This document shows, one piece after another, positions 37,337-46,060 of a stretch of 64,000 nucleotides of DNA (position 1 is the stretch's first letter; every line of letters begins with the position of its first letter). The stretch lies in the NCBI RefSeq assembly GCF_947500835.1, contig NZ_CANMTQ010000001.1:372001-436000 (forward strand), read 5' to 3'. The notes under the pieces were generated by a model that searched no databases, had not been told where the DNA came from, and saw nothing but the letters and a program-made list of their open reading frames with translations. A program made the translations under genes and the position numbers. The stretch comes from an uncultured Halomonas sp. GTDB taxonomy: Bacteria > Pseudomonadota > Gammaproteobacteria > Pseudomonadales > Halomonadaceae.

Positions 37337-38302
37337 TCACAGAAGACGCTCTTCCCTAGGCGTCATACCGAAATGATTACGATAAGCGGTCGAGAAGTGG
37401 GCCGCAGAAGAAAATCCGGTCCCGAAGGCAATATCGCCTATTGCACTGTCCGAGCCACGCAGCAGCCTACGCGCCTGCTGCAAACGTAGATTGAGATAAT
37501 AGCGGCTGGGCACGGCTTGAAGATACTTCTTGAACAATCTCTCCAATTGACGCCTGGAAATACCCAGGTGCTCGGCGAGTTCGTGAGTGGTCAGAGGCTC
37601 TTCTATATTCGACTCCATCAATGCAACCGCATCCTTGAGGCTAAGCGGCGCATGCCCCAACTGGGTATTGAGAGATACATATTGAGGCTCGCTTCCCATG
37701 CGCACACGCTCATGGACGAAATATTCAGAAACGCGCTCGGCCAATCGCTGATCATGCTGCCGAGCGATGAGACTCATCATCATGTCCAAGGCCGCAGTGC
37801 CTCCGCCGCAGGTCATGCGATCACGATCGATCTCGAACACCTGCCGACTGCTTCGTATCCTGGGATAGGCATGAGTCGTGGTATCGGAACCTTGCCAGGA
37901 TAGGGTTGCACGATATCCATCAAGGACGCCGGCCCTTGCCAGCACCTGGGTGCCACCGCCGATCCCCCCCAGCACGACATCATGTTCAGTCAAGCTCACC
38001 AGCCACTCGAGCAGTGCTGTATCGTCGCTCTGATTGGCACCTGGAGCACACACAAGCAGCATATCGAGATCTTGCGCTGCATCACCGACGCAGCATTGAG
38101 GAATTTGCGCCAGCCCAGTAATACTTTTTACTTCGCTCCTTTCGAGACCAAAGATGATGGGGGTGTAGAGGCATTTGCCACTGAGCTGGTTGGCAATCTG
38201 CAATGGTTCCAGGACACAGGCCTGAGCCAGTAGAGAAAAACCCGGCAGAAGGACGAACCCTACCTGCCGGGATAGAAAAGCGCTCTGCTCGTCAGGGGGC
38301 AT
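37337..38302 (-). CDS. GlxA-family transcriptional regulator (DJ-1/PfpI + AraC HTH)
   Basis: Two-part regulator: residues 15-185 have the amidotransferase-like PfpI fold (V-G-F-V-L-L-P-G-F-S-L-L-A-Q-A, G-G-G-T-Q-V-L-A-R-A-G-V-L-D-G), and the last 100 contain an AraC HTH (T-T-H-E-L-A-E-H-L-G-I-S-R-R-Q-L-E-R-L-F and G-D-I-A-F-G-T-G-F-S-S-A-A-H-F). Relatives include GbdR and CdhR, which control betaine and carnitine catabolism; the target here is unknown. Start uncertain: the ATG at 38302 overlaps the DUF2959 stop by 11 bases and would be coupled; 38335 is also open. An intrinsic-terminator-like hairpin lies within its first codons. Confidence 0.86.
   Translation of the reverse strand: MPPDEQSAFLSRQVGFVLLPGFSLLAQACVLEPLQIANQLSGKCLYTPIIFGLERSEVKSITGLAQIPQCCVGDAAQDLDMLLVCAPGANQSDDTALLEWLVSLTEHDVVLGGIGGGTQVLARAGVLDGYRATLSWQGSDTTTHAYPRIRSSRQVFEIDRDRMTCGGGTAALDMMMSLIARQHDQRLAERVSEYFVHERVRMGSEPQYVSLNTQLGHAPLSLKDAVALMESNIEEPLTTHELAEHLGISRRQLERLFKKYLQAVPSRYYLNLRLQQARRLLRGSDSAIGDIAFGTGFSSAAHFSTAYRNHFGMTPREERLL
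38236..38271 (-). terminator. Intrinsic terminator embedded in the 5' coding part of the GlxA-type gene
   Basis: Perfect 8-base arms CCCGGCAG/CTGCCGGG (38241-38248 with 38264-38271) followed on the minus strand by TTTTTCTC. It lies 20 bases past the DUF2959 stop codon and inside the downstream regulator's coding sequence, so it would end the DUF2959 message unless translation of the regulator prevents folding. Confidence 0.75.
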
Positions 38303-38990
38303 CTTGCTGGCGATTGAGCTCATCGATGAAGGCATCTGAACGTGCGATGGCCGCTTGCATGCGTTGGCGCAGCGCCGTCACATCGCGTTCAAGTCCATCG
38401 ACCTCGCCGCGCAGGGCGCCGATTGCACGGGCATTGAGATTGTGCTTCAAGAACAATACGTTGTCCCTCAAGGCCAACAGCACCGGCTGCATGCTGTCCG
38501 CCGCCTCCTGCATTGCCGCCAGCATCTCATCATAACGCGCCCGGGTCGCCTGCAGCTGTCGCTCCGACAGCCGACGATATTGAGCACTCTGGTAAAGCGA
38601 CAGCTCATCTTCCCACTCGTCGAACAACGCCTCGGCAACATCCTCGATGGCTTCTATACGCCCCTCGACCCGGTCAGCGGCGACTTCGCTCTGCTCATAT
38701 TCGTCGTTCAAACGATCATAGGTCCTGGACAGTTTGCTCTCCGGCACCCGCACCACTGCGCGAAACTGCTCCAGCGCCGAGGAGAACTGTTCTTCCGCGG
38801 CCTGCTGCGCGTCTCGCCCGTCCTCTACACGATCCACCAGAACTTCGCGTTTTTGAATACCAACTTTCTCCAGCGCGCTGTAATAGGCACTCTGGCAGCC
38901 TGATAGGGCAAAAAAGGCGAGCAATGCCAGCAGCCACACGAAGCGTTCAGATTTTCTCTTGTCCATCGTCACTCGATTCATCCAATGCAC
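38292..38990 (-). CDS. DUF2959 family lipoprotein
   Basis: Probable lipoprotein (lipobox L-S-G-C, residues near 30) of 232 residues. After the anchor it is almost entirely alpha-helical and charged, with the family's Y-Y-S-A-L-E-K-V-G-I-Q-K-R-E-V-L-V-D-R-V start and a long heptad-like segment. Function unknown for the family. The GTG at 38990 has a GAGG site; ATG codons at 38981 and 38966 are alternatives. It lies 25 bases after fabV and overlaps the GlxA-type regulator gene at its end, so all three may share a transcript. Confidence 0.82.
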   Translation of the reverse strand: MHWMNRVTMDKRKSERFVWLLALLAFFALSGCQSAYYSALEKVGIQKREVLVDRVEDGRDAQQAAEEQFSSALEQFRAVVRVPESKLSRTYDRLNDEYEQSEVAADRVEGRIEAIEDVAEALFDEWEDELSLYQSAQYRRLSERQLQATRARYDEMLAAMQEAADSMQPVLLALRDNVLFLKHNLNARAIGALRGEVDGLERDVTALRQRMQAAIARSDAFIDELNRQQDAP

Positions 38991-39015
38991 TCCAACCTCA
39001 TCATTGTTTTTTTAC

Positions 39016-40218
39016 TCACAGCTGAACAACATCGAAACTCACCACGGGATCGACGTTCGCGTCGTAATCCACATCGTCTCGTTCGAAGCCGAACAGCTTG
39101 AGGAACTCATGCTTGTAGCCGGCATAGTCGGTAATGTCGAACAGATTGTCGCTGGTCACTTGAGGCCACAGATCCTTGCAGGCCTGCTGAACGTCGTCTC
39201 GCAGCTCCCAATCGTCCAGACGCAGGCGGTTTTCTTCATCGGTCTCCGGCGTCTCGTTATCATACAGACGATCCCGGAACAGCCGGTTCAGCTGATCGAT
39301 GGTGCCTTCGTGCAATCCCTGCTCCTTCATCACCTTGTACACCATGGCGATGTACAACGGCATGACGGGAATGGCGGCACTTGCCTGGGTCACCACGGAC
39401 TTGAGCACCGCAACGTTGGCGCCGCCTCCGCTCTCTCCCAGACGCTTGTCGATTTCCCCGGCGGCGCGATCCAGATCCTCCTTGGCCTTGCCCAGCGCGC
39501 CATGCCAATAAATCGGCCAGGTGATTTCGGTACCGATATAGCTGAAAGCCACGGACCTGGCGCCAGGCGCCAGCACGCCAGCCTTGTCCAGCGCATCGAT
39601 CCATAGCTCCCAATCCTCGCCGCCCATGACCTGGATGGTATCGTCGATCTCCTGCTGGGTAGCGGGCTCGACTTCGGTCTCGATGATGGTGTCCTTGTTG
39701 GTGTCGATGGCGGTGGCGCGGTAGGTTTCGCCGATGGGCTTGAGCACCGAACGCTTGAGTTCACCGCTGTCCGGCAGCTTGCGCACCGGCGAGGCCAGCG
39801 AATAGATCACCAGATCCACATCGCCCAGATCCTGCTTGATCAGCTCGATGGCTTTTTCCCGAGTCTCATGGGCAAAGGCATCGCCGTTGATCGCCTTGCT
39901 GTAGAGCCCTTCTTCCTTGGCATAGCGATCAAAGGCGGCTGAGTTGTACCAGCCCGCGGTGCCTGGCTTTTTTTCCGTTCCGGGCTTTTCAAAAAACACC
40001 CCCAGGGTGCTGGCGCCATAACCAAAGGCCGCGGTAATGCGTGCCGCCAGTCCATAGCCACTGGAAGCCCCGATGACCAGCACTCGCTTGGGCCCTGACT
40101 CGGTTGCATTGCCGATGGCAGCACGGGTTGCCTGGATCTGGTCGTGCACGTTCATTGAACAGCCGATGGGATGGGTGGTGGTACAGATGAAACCACGAAC
40201 CTTGGGTTTGATAATCAC
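39016..40218 (-). CDS. fabV: Enoyl-ACP reductase FabV (trans-2-enoyl-CoA reductase family)
   Basis: NADH-dependent reductase of fatty-acid elongation, an isozyme of FabI known in pseudomonads and vibrios for triclosan resistance. The N-terminus ([17 protein letters not shown]) and the [13 protein letters not shown] nucleotide loop are diagnostic. The catalytic Y-x8-K is seen as [10 protein letters not shown]. 400 residues is the exact family length. Confidence 0.95.
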   Translation of the reverse strand: MIIKPKVRGFICTTTHPIGCSMNVHDQIQATRAAIGNATESGPKRVLVIGASSGYGLAARITAAFGYGASTLGVFFEKPGTEKKPGTAGWYNSAAFDRYAKEEGLYSKAINGDAFAHETREKAIELIKQDLGDVDLVIYSLASPVRKLPDSGELKRSVLKPIGETYRATAIDTNKDTIIETEVEPATQQEIDDTIQVMGGEDWELWIDALDKAGVLAPGARSVAFSYIGTEITWPIYWHGALGKAKEDLDRAAGEIDKRLGESGGGANVAVLKSVVTQASAAIPVMPLYIAMVYKVMKEQGLHEGTIDQLNRLFRDRLYDNETPETDEENRLRLDDWELRDDVQQACKDLWPQVTSDNLFDITDYAGYKHEFLKLFGFERDDVDYDANVDPVVSFDVVQL

Positions 40219-40379
40219 GACATTCCCCTGCGTTACTGGCTTTAAGCTTATTGACGAATGATATCAGCGTCGCGAACGCTGTATTGCGGCTATTCTAGCG
40301 ATTCATCGTGACACTGTCCGCTCTTGTGCCCCGGCCAGTGTTGCCCGAAGATGCCTGCCGAGACATGAAGGTGATAGGC

Positions 40380-40775
40380 ATGAGTGAGAAAGAGATCGAA
40401 ACGCTGATCGATGAACGCGGCGAGCTGTGGCTTGCGCTTGCGCCCTTATGGCTCGAGCGAGAGCCCCGGGAGAGCGATTACGCCCGCATGATCGAGACCA
40501 TTGAACGCCATGACTTGAGTCTTGATCAGCTGGAATGGATATTTCGGCTGGAATTGGCGCCGGTGCTCTCCCGCCATCAGCTATCGATTGCCGGCGAATG
40601 GCGCACCTTCGACGAGAATCGCCTGCTGGCCCAATTAGTCGTGCATCAACGTCGGCTGAAAGGCTGGCGCAAGAGCTTCTGGACGCTGTTTTCCGGGCTC
40701 ACCACCATGGTGACCCGACATCGCTGGAACGAGCTAATGACGCGCCTGATGAGAGCGCGTGAACTGACTCTCTAA
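40380..40775 (+). CDS. DUF7079-like protein of unknown function
   Basis: Small soluble protein of about 130 residues. The stretch R-G-E-L-W-L-A-L-A-P-L-W-L-E, then L-S-I-A-G-E-W-R-T-F-D, fits what is remembered of the DUF7079 family. The last 40 residues (L-K-G-W-R-K-S-F-W) form a basic helix. The start is ambiguous: ATG at 40380 has AAGGTG, but 40365 and 40308 are also open. No function is known; no operon partner is adjacent on the same strand. Confidence 0.6.
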   Translation: MSEKEIETLIDERGELWLALAPLWLEREPRESDYARMIETIERHDLSLDQLEWIFRLELAPVLSRHQLSIAGEWRTFDENRLLAQLVVHQRRLKGWRKSFWTLFSGLTTMVTRHRWNELMTRLMRARELTL

Positions 40776-40783
40776 GCACGCGC

Positions 40784-41278
40784 TCAGGCGGAAAATGGCG
40801 TATCCAAAGCTGTTTCAAGACGCGGCTTGATATCCTGGCTGGATGCCTGAGGGCTGAAGCGACGGATGACCTGCCCATCACGCCCAATCAGAAACTTGGT
40901 GAAATTCCATTTGATCGAGGTGCTCGCCAGCAGCCCCGGGGCCTGACGTCGCATTAGCACGAACAATGGGTGTGCCTGACGCCCATTGACACGCACTTTT
41001 TCCATGATCGGAAACGTGACGCTATAATGACGCTCGCAAAAGTCAGCAAACTCCGGAGCTGGCTCCGGCGACTGGCGCGCGAACTGATTGCAGGGGAAAG
41101 CCAGTACGGTAAACCCCTGATCGCGATAGCGACGATAAAGCCCCTCGAGTTCGGCCAGTTGTGGAGTATAACCGCAGCGACTGGCAACGTTGGTCACCAG
41201 CAGCACCTGACCTCGCAGGGCACGCAGATTGAATGCTTCGCCGCTATGAGTGCGGCACTCTTGTGTATAGATATGCAT
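40784..41278 (-). CDS. Glutathione peroxidase family protein (Cys type)
   Basis: Thiol peroxidase reducing hydrogen peroxide and lipid hydroperoxides, in practice often with thioredoxin. The active-site residue is Cys35 in N-V-A-S-R-C-G-Y-T-P, with the F-P-C-N-Q-F-A motif and K-W-N-F-T-K-F-L-I further on. 164 residues, normal length. Starts with an ATG 273 bases from the divergent acyl-CoA dehydrogenase gene. Confidence 0.93.
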   Translation of the reverse strand: MHIYTQECRTHSGEAFNLRALRGQVLLVTNVASRCGYTPQLAELEGLYRRYRDQGFTVLAFPCNQFARQSPEPAPEFADFCERHYSVTFPIMEKVRVNGRQAHPLFVLMRRQAPGLLASTSIKWNFTKFLIGRDGQVIRRFSPQASSQDIKPRLETALDTPFSA

Positions 41279-41550
41279 AACCCATTACTGGCGTCTGAGC
41301 ACATCCCTCATGATCCGTCTCACGGGCTGTTCACGCAAGTCGTAAGCATCCTGACTACGTCTTTGTCCTTTTTCCTGACGATTTCCTGTAACCCCATGCA
41401 TACCCGACCACCCATCAGGGGTGTCTTGTTTTTCGGTCTTGGACAGATCAACTTTTCATTCCGCCAGGCGCTTGACCGTGACCCACCTCGGCTCCAGGCT
41501 CAAATGCCTATACTAAAGTGCTCATGCTCAATCAAACCAGGAGCACCGCA

Positions 41551-43200
41551 ATGACCGATCATGCCCCGCGCCGCCATCTGGCCACCCACGAAGTCGTCAA
41601 CCAGCCAAGGCCAAGCCAGGATCGTGATCTTCTGGCTCTGGACAAGCCTCTGCGCGAAGCCTTGGCACGAGAGGCACCGGCATGGGTCACCCAGCGTATT
41701 GCGCCACTGGCTCGAGCCGTGGGTAGCGATCATGTGCAGACGCTCGGCATGGAGGCCAACCGGTATCCACCAACGCTATGCCTGTTCGATCGTCACGGTC
41801 GTCGCCTCGATGAAGTGATCTATCACCCTGCCTATCACGAGCTGATGCATCTTGCCTGTGACCAGGGCTGGCACGCGGTGGCCTGGGAGAAAGAACATCA
41901 GGGCGGCCACCAGGCCCATGTTGCCGCCCTTTATCTGCTTACTCAGGCAGAGCCAGGTATTTGTTGCCCGATCACCATGACTCATGCCGCCTTGCCGGCG
42001 CTGCGTCGCGAGCCACGCATCCTGCAACAGTGGCAGTCACGTCTACTAGCTTGGGATTACGACCCAAGAGCAGTTCCGATCGCAGACAAGTCCGCGGTGA
42101 CCCTGGGCATGGCAATGACCGAGAAACAAGGCGGCAGCGACGTTCGCGCTAATACCACCCGAGCGGTGAAGGATGGCGCTGATTATCGGCTGACCGGTCA
42201 TAAATGGTTCTGCAGCGCCCCCATGTCGGATGCCTTTCTGACCCTCGCGCAAACCGATGACGGCTTGAGCTGCTTCCTGGCGCCTCGCTTCACCCCGGAT
42301 GGCGAGCGCAATCCCATCGAGCTGCAGCGCCTGAAAGATAAATGCGGCAATCGCGCCAACGCGTCATCGGAAATCGAGTATCGCGGCGCCTGGGCGCAAG
42401 GGATCGGCGAGCCGGGCCGCGGAATCGTGACTATTCTCGAAATGGTGCAGCAGACCCGACTCGATGCGGCGACCGCCCCAGCGGGCATGATGCGACAGGC
42501 CTTGCTCGAGGCCTGGAGCCATGCTCGCGATCGCAACGTCTTCGGCAAACGCCTGGCGGAACAACCTGTAATGCAACGAGTCATTGCTGACCTGGCTCTT
42601 GAGACCGAGGCCAGCCTCGCTCTTTCCATGCGGGCCGCCCGGGCCTTCGATACCCCCGATGACGATCACGAGCGAGCCCTGGCGCGGCTGCTGCCCGCCT
42701 TGGGCAAGTACTGGCACAACAAGCGGGGTCCCGGCTTCATGGCGGAAGCCATGGAGTGTCTTGGCGGTATTGGTTATGTGGAGGAGACGCCGCTGGCGCG
42801 GCTCTATCGAGAGGCACCGGTCAATTCGATCTGGGAAGGGTCCGGCAATGTCATCTGCCTGGACGTATTACGAGTGATGGCGCGTCATCCAGAAAGCATC
42901 GAAGCCTTGCGCGGCGAACTCGCTATCGCAAAAGGAAGCTCCCGGGCTTTCGATAATTCCGTGACAGAGCTGGATGATACATTGAAGCAACCGGTGGAAC
43001 ACCTCGAAGCCAATGCACGTTGGCTGACCCAGCGCATGGCGCAAGGCATGCAGGCATCCCTGTTGTTGCGTCATGCATCCAAGGAAGTTGCCGAGACTTT
43101 CTGTCGGAGTCGTCTAGGAACAGATGGCACCAGCCCAGTCTATGGCGTTCTACCCACCGATGCACCTGTGAAAGCCATTCTCGAGCGTATTGCCGGGTGA
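41551..43200 (+). CDS. AidB-like acyl-CoA dehydrogenase
   Basis: Flavoprotein of the isovaleryl-CoA-dehydrogenase/AidB subgroup. E. coli AidB is induced by alkylation damage and binds DNA; its chemistry is unsettled. The N-terminus H-E-V-V-N-Q-P is typical of AidB, as are M-T-E-K-Q-G-G-S-D-V-R in the FAD region and L-G-G-I-G-Y-V-E-E near the C-terminal half. AidB is about 540 residues; here 549. Start at 41551 with AGGAG seven bases upstream rather than 41518. No ada-like regulator is adjacent. Confidence 0.88.
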   Translation: MTDHAPRRHLATHEVVNQPRPSQDRDLLALDKPLREALAREAPAWVTQRIAPLARAVGSDHVQTLGMEANRYPPTLCLFDRHGRRLDEVIYHPAYHELMHLACDQGWHAVAWEKEHQGGHQAHVAALYLLTQAEPGICCPITMTHAALPALRREPRILQQWQSRLLAWDYDPRAVPIADKSAVTLGMAMTEKQGGSDVRANTTRAVKDGADYRLTGHKWFCSAPMSDAFLTLAQTDDGLSCFLAPRFTPDGERNPIELQRLKDKCGNRANASSEIEYRGAWAQGIGEPGRGIVTILEMVQQTRLDAATAPAGMMRQALLEAWSHARDRNVFGKRLAEQPVMQRVIADLALETEASLALSMRAARAFDTPDDDHERALARLLPALGKYWHNKRGPGFMAEAMECLGGIGYVEETPLARLYREAPVNSIWEGSGNVICLDVLRVMARHPESIEALRGELAIAKGSSRAFDNSVTELDDTLKQPVEHLEANARWLTQRMAQGMQASLLLRHASKEVAETFCRSRLGTDGTSPVYGVLPTDAPVKAILERIAG

Positions 43201-43265
43201 TTGGTCATACCCTGACTCAGAGCGTTGGGTTACCCTGAGGTTTCGACCGTTCACAAGGACACAGC

Positions 43266-43754
43266 ATGTCGCGCTCAACCAGGTTTTTTGTCTTTCTTCT
43301 GCTAATGGCAAGCCTCATGTTTGCCATCCATGTCTCTGCCCATGAAACCCGCGATAACGGTGTGCGCCTGATTCATCCCTTCGCTACGCCGACGCCACCC
43401 GGAGCGCCCAACGGTGCAGCCTATATGGATATCAGTGCCGGCGAGAGCCCGGTTACGCTGATAGCCGCCAGTTCGCCGGTCAGCGATGTGGTGGAAATTC
43501 ATGACATGAGCATGAAAGATGACGTCATGCGCATGCATCGATTAGACAAACTCGAGGTAGATGCTGGGGAAACGTTGAAGATGCGCCCGGGTCAAGGCAA
43601 GCACCTGATGTTGATCGGGCTCAAACAGCCGCTGAAGATCGGCGACCGCTTTCCCGTCACGCTGGAGTTTGCCAACCGCGACAACATCACCTTGGAGGTG
43701 TGGGTTCAGGAGGCGAATGAAGGAAGCCAGACAGCGGATCAGCACGCACATTGA
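43266..43754 (+). CDS. Periplasmic copper chaperone PCu(A)C
   Basis: Exported Cu(I)-binding protein that delivers copper to cytochrome oxidase CuA sites or serves copper homeostasis. Signal peptide 1-25, ending S-A-H. Copper ligands fit H-x-M (H-D-M-S-M, with further Met/His) and H-L-M near the end (G-K-H-L-M-L-I-G-L). The end is an acidic tail with a final H-A-H. As the oxidase here is a quinol type without CuA, its copper acceptor must be another protein. Confidence 0.88.
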   Translation: MSRSTRFFVFLLLMASLMFAIHVSAHETRDNGVRLIHPFATPTPPGAPNGAAYMDISAGESPVTLIAASSPVSDVVEIHDMSMKDDVMRMHRLDKLEVDAGETLKMRPGQGKHLMLIGLKQPLKIGDRFPVTLEFANRDNITLEVWVQEANEGSQTADQHAH

Positions 43755-43778
43755 AGGTTTGCTGAGCCGTTTCGCCGG

Positions 43779-44387
43779 CTATCCCAACATCATACGCAGC
43801 GCTAGCGCGATCAACAGCACACCGGTGACGCGATTGATCCAGTGAGCACGATGCTGCAGCCAAGGCAGCAGCCTCGAATGGGACAGTGCGATCGCGACCA
43901 ACACATACCAGCCCGCATCAATGGACGCAGCGGTAATGACGATCAATGCCTTGGCCAGTGCGTCCATGTCCGCACTGACGAACTGGCTGAGCAAGGCGAC
44001 AAAAAACAGAATCAATTTGGGATTGGCCAGGGCTACCAGCATCCCATCCCGGGCCGCCAAGGTTGCACTGGTCGTCATGGCGCCTGTCGCCAGCACACCC
44101 TGACGTCCTGCGCGTATGGCCTTGATTCCTAGCCAAGCCAGGTAAGCAGCCCCACACCAGGTAATCAACGCGAACAGCAGCGGCTGGTGCACGATTACAG
44201 CACCCAGTCCCCATACGGTGAGTAGCGCATAGAAGCCTACTCCCAACGCATGACTGAGCGCCGCGATCATACCGGGAGCGCGCCCGCCTCCCAAGGTATG
44301 CCGCAGCACCATGGCAAGACTCGGCCCTGGTGACATGGCCCCCATGGCGCATATGGCAGCCAGCGATAACCACAGCGTCAAGGACAC
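43779..44387 (-). CDS. LysE-family amino-acid exporter
   Basis: Inner-membrane transporter of the RhtB/LysE group, 202 residues with six hydrophobic segments. Typical stretches: M-S-P-G-P-S-L-A-M-V-L-R near the start, A-Y-L-A-W-L-G-I-K, and N-P-K-L-I-L-F-F. The substrate (homoserine, threonine, lysine or an analogue) cannot be told. It converges with the copper-chaperone gene and lies next to a mobile-element copy. Confidence 0.9.
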   Translation of the reverse strand: MSLTLWLSLAAICAMGAMSPGPSLAMVLRHTLGGGRAPGMIAALSHALGVGFYALLTVWGLGAVIVHQPLLFALITWCGAAYLAWLGIKAIRAGRQGVLATGAMTTSATLAARDGMLVALANPKLILFFVALLSQFVSADMDALAKALIVITAASIDAGWYVLVAIALSHSRLLPWLQHRAHWINRVTGVLLIALALRMMLG

Positions 44388-44404
44388 GCACTTGATCTCT
44401 TGAG

Positions 44405-44560
44405 GGAACGCTGAAGAAATCGACGAGCGGTATCAAGCACAAGGCGCACGGAGCGCAGGAACCCGAGCATATGGGGTATATGTGAGGCTTTGACCGGGCT
44501 GGCGCACCAGCACCGCGTAACGCAGTGGTTGAGCCGCGCAGGCATTTATTCAGTGCTTCC
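44405..44560. mobile_element. MITE-like element, copy 2 (decayed left end)
   Basis: A 156-base relative of the element at 12378. The right end is intact (GGAAGCACTGAATAAAT read inward), while the left has lost one base and one more is changed (GGAACGCTGAAGAAAT). The right flank is CTAG; the left flank TGAG no longer matches. The internal part keeps CAAGGCGCACGGA but has other bases, so it is older than copy 1. The CTAG target includes the stop codon of the adjacent gene (TAG). Confidence 0.75.
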
Positions 44561-44971
44561 CTAGCGGTGATACTGCTTGGCCGCCTCTGGCTGCCACAGT
44601 ATCTCATCCACACGCAGTTGAATGCGCCGCCCATCCGGTAGAGACCAGTCGATCGTCTCGCCTGCTTTCAGCCCCAGCAGAGCCGCCCCCACCGGCGCCA
44701 TGACCGACAACCCCTCCGGCGTATTCGCCAATGCATGCGGATAAACCAGGGTGCGAGTCAGCTGCGTATTGCGGCTCAGCTCGGTGAAGCGGACCTGGCT
44801 ATTCATGCTGACCACGTCCGCTGGAATCTCAGTTGGATCCATGACCTCGGCACGCTCGAGTTCCACTTCCAACGCTTCGGCCACGGCAGCATCCTTGTGC
44901 GAGGTGGTATCGATCAAGCGCTGCAAACGTTCGGCATCAAGCCGGTTCACGACAATCACGGGGCGTGACAT
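44561..44971 (-). CDS. rnk: Nucleoside-diphosphate kinase regulator-like GreA/GreB family protein (Rnk)
   Basis: RNA-polymerase-binding protein related to the Gre factors but with a short coiled coil; Rnk modulates NDP kinase and alginate levels in pseudomonads. 136 residues from the ATG at 44971 (138 from 44977). Helical N-terminus with R-L-D-A-E-R-L-Q-R-L-I, then the FKBP-like C-terminal domain (P-V-G-A-A-L-L-G-L-K-A-G-E-T-I-D-W and L-P-D-G-R). The stop codon TAG is part of the mobile-element target site. A terminator-like leader lies upstream. Confidence 0.85.
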   Translation of the reverse strand: MSRPVIVVNRLDAERLQRLIDTTSHKDAAVAEALEVELERAEVMDPTEIPADVVSMNSQVRFTELSRNTQLTRTLVYPHALANTPEGLSVMAPVGAALLGLKAGETIDWSLPDGRRIQLRVDEILWQPEAAKQYHR

Positions 44972-45012
44972 CGGCAACTCCTTCTATCTTGAACTGTAAA
45001 AACGACGGCAAG

Positions 45013-45110
45013 AAAAAAACAGTCCCCGCCTGGAAAGCGAAGGACTGTTGTATTCGTCGATCATAAGCGCTAATCGGCCTGGAGGTAACTCCAGAAGAAT
45101 AAGACTAAAG
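45013..45110 (-). promoter_or_regulatory. Leader with hairpin and intrinsic terminator upstream of rnk
   Basis: On the minus strand a CTGGAG-TTAC-CTCCAG hairpin (45079-45094) is followed by a terminator stem (CAGTCC 45020-45025 with GGACTG 45042-45047, inner CGC/GCG pairs) and a run of seven T. It lies 36 bases before rnk's start and has an AT-rich promoter-like region with TATACT further upstream. It may attenuate rnk or end a separate small RNA. Confidence 0.55.
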
Positions 45111-45224
45111 TATATAAATTGATCTTATCATACTTTTTTTGTCGCGCATTCCATCAATGCCGACCACCTACATTAGTTCAAAGGTCTGCTACGTTGAAGG
45201 TGACTTCACTCGCAGGAGCATGCC

Positions 45225-45485
45225 GTGGAAACAACCAAAAAATTACTCAAAACCGTTCTTGTCACGCAAATCGAGATTCTTGGGCGACTGGATCGGCTGG
45301 AGCAGTTAAGCGCAAAAAACGGCGATTCGGAATGCATCGATCATGTCGATTCCTACGCCGGTGTTTATGATACCCCCCGTACTGACGCACTCAATACCTT
45401 GATTCAGTCACTGGAACACGATGGACTTGACGATATTCTTCCACTATTGGAAAGACTGCAGGGACAGGCCAATCGTTACAGCTGA
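45225..45485 (+). CDS. Small protein of unknown function (86 residues)
   Basis: GTG start with AGGAG six bases ahead, so translation is likely. The product is soluble, acidic and helical; the N-terminal third (K-K-L-L-K-T-V-L-V-T-Q-I-E-I-L-G-R-L-D-R-L) has a heptad-like pattern, then a Gly/Ser/Asp linker and a second amphipathic helix. No family is recognised. It stands alone between rnk (divergent) and a non-coding stretch. Confidence 0.6.
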   Translation: METTKKLLKTVLVTQIEILGRLDRLEQLSAKNGDSECIDHVDSYAGVYDTPRTDALNTLIQSLEHDGLDDILPLLERLQGQANRYS

Positions 45486-45844
45486 TGTGGCATCGATACG
45501 CAAGGCAGACGATGCCATAGGCGAAATTGACATAACTTGTTGTAAAAAATACCGGGCGCCCTGTCGGGGCCCGGCCAATACAAACGCTGTTGCCTTCGCA
45601 TTGTAAATGCTCAGTATTCCTATCTATTCATCAAAAAGACCCGGAACGCTAAGTTAAATTAGACCAGCATCTTTTCGTGACACGAAAACAAAAATAAATT
45701 AATTTTTTTTGCACAAAACACTAAAGCACTCATACTCCCCTGCCGATAAACTTGATGTAGGCGCTGGTGGATACACACCAAAAAAACCTGGGCAGCTTTT
45801 CTCAAAATCGCCTTCGCTACCTGACATCACTAGAGGAACTCAGC
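45486..45844. other. Non-coding stretch with a minus-strand terminator
   Basis: No gene was found. A strong hairpin, CCGGGC...GCCCGG at 45552-45574, is followed on the minus strand by TATTTTTT, so it should stop transcripts coming from the right, perhaps from the tRNA-Leu region. The rest (45600-45760) is AT-rich and probably holds the promoter of the 35-residue gene that follows. Confidence 0.5.
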
Positions 45845-45952
45845 ATGAATAACTTGAACGCAAGCCTCGAAGTTTATCGCGCATGGGGTGAACAAGCTTC
45901 TGCACAAGCCAAATTGGCTCAGGCATTGAAGGAATTGCTGGAACTGGCCTAA
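45845..45952 (+). CDS. Very small protein, 35 residues
   Basis: ATG with AGAGGA eight bases upstream. The product is one amphipathic helix rich in Ala, Leu and Gln (E-Q-A-S-A-Q-A-K-L-A-Q-A-L-K-E-L). No family known. The frame is open to 45767 (61 codons), but only this start has a ribosome site. Coding status rests on the ribosome site and composition alone. Confidence 0.45.
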   Translation: MNNLNASLEVYRAWGEQASAQAKLAQALKELLELA

Positions 45953-46060
45953 GCATAAAACCTGGATCGTAAAGGATCGACCGGGCGTTGCTTAAGTGGT
46001 CAAACGCCAAACGAGCTGGACAAAGAGGGAAATAACAGAGAGCAACATGCTTTTTAGAAG

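Noticed and set aside
40784..41278. Selenoprotein glutathione peroxidase
   Set aside because: The active-site codon is an ordinary Cys codon and no in-frame TGA or SECIS-like hairpin is seen.
41400..41436. Plus-strand terminator-like hairpin (CACCC/GGGTG, then TCTTGTTTTT) between glutathione peroxidase and the AidB-like gene
   Set aside because: Only five pairs, and no plus-strand gene or clear promoter upstream; could be chance.
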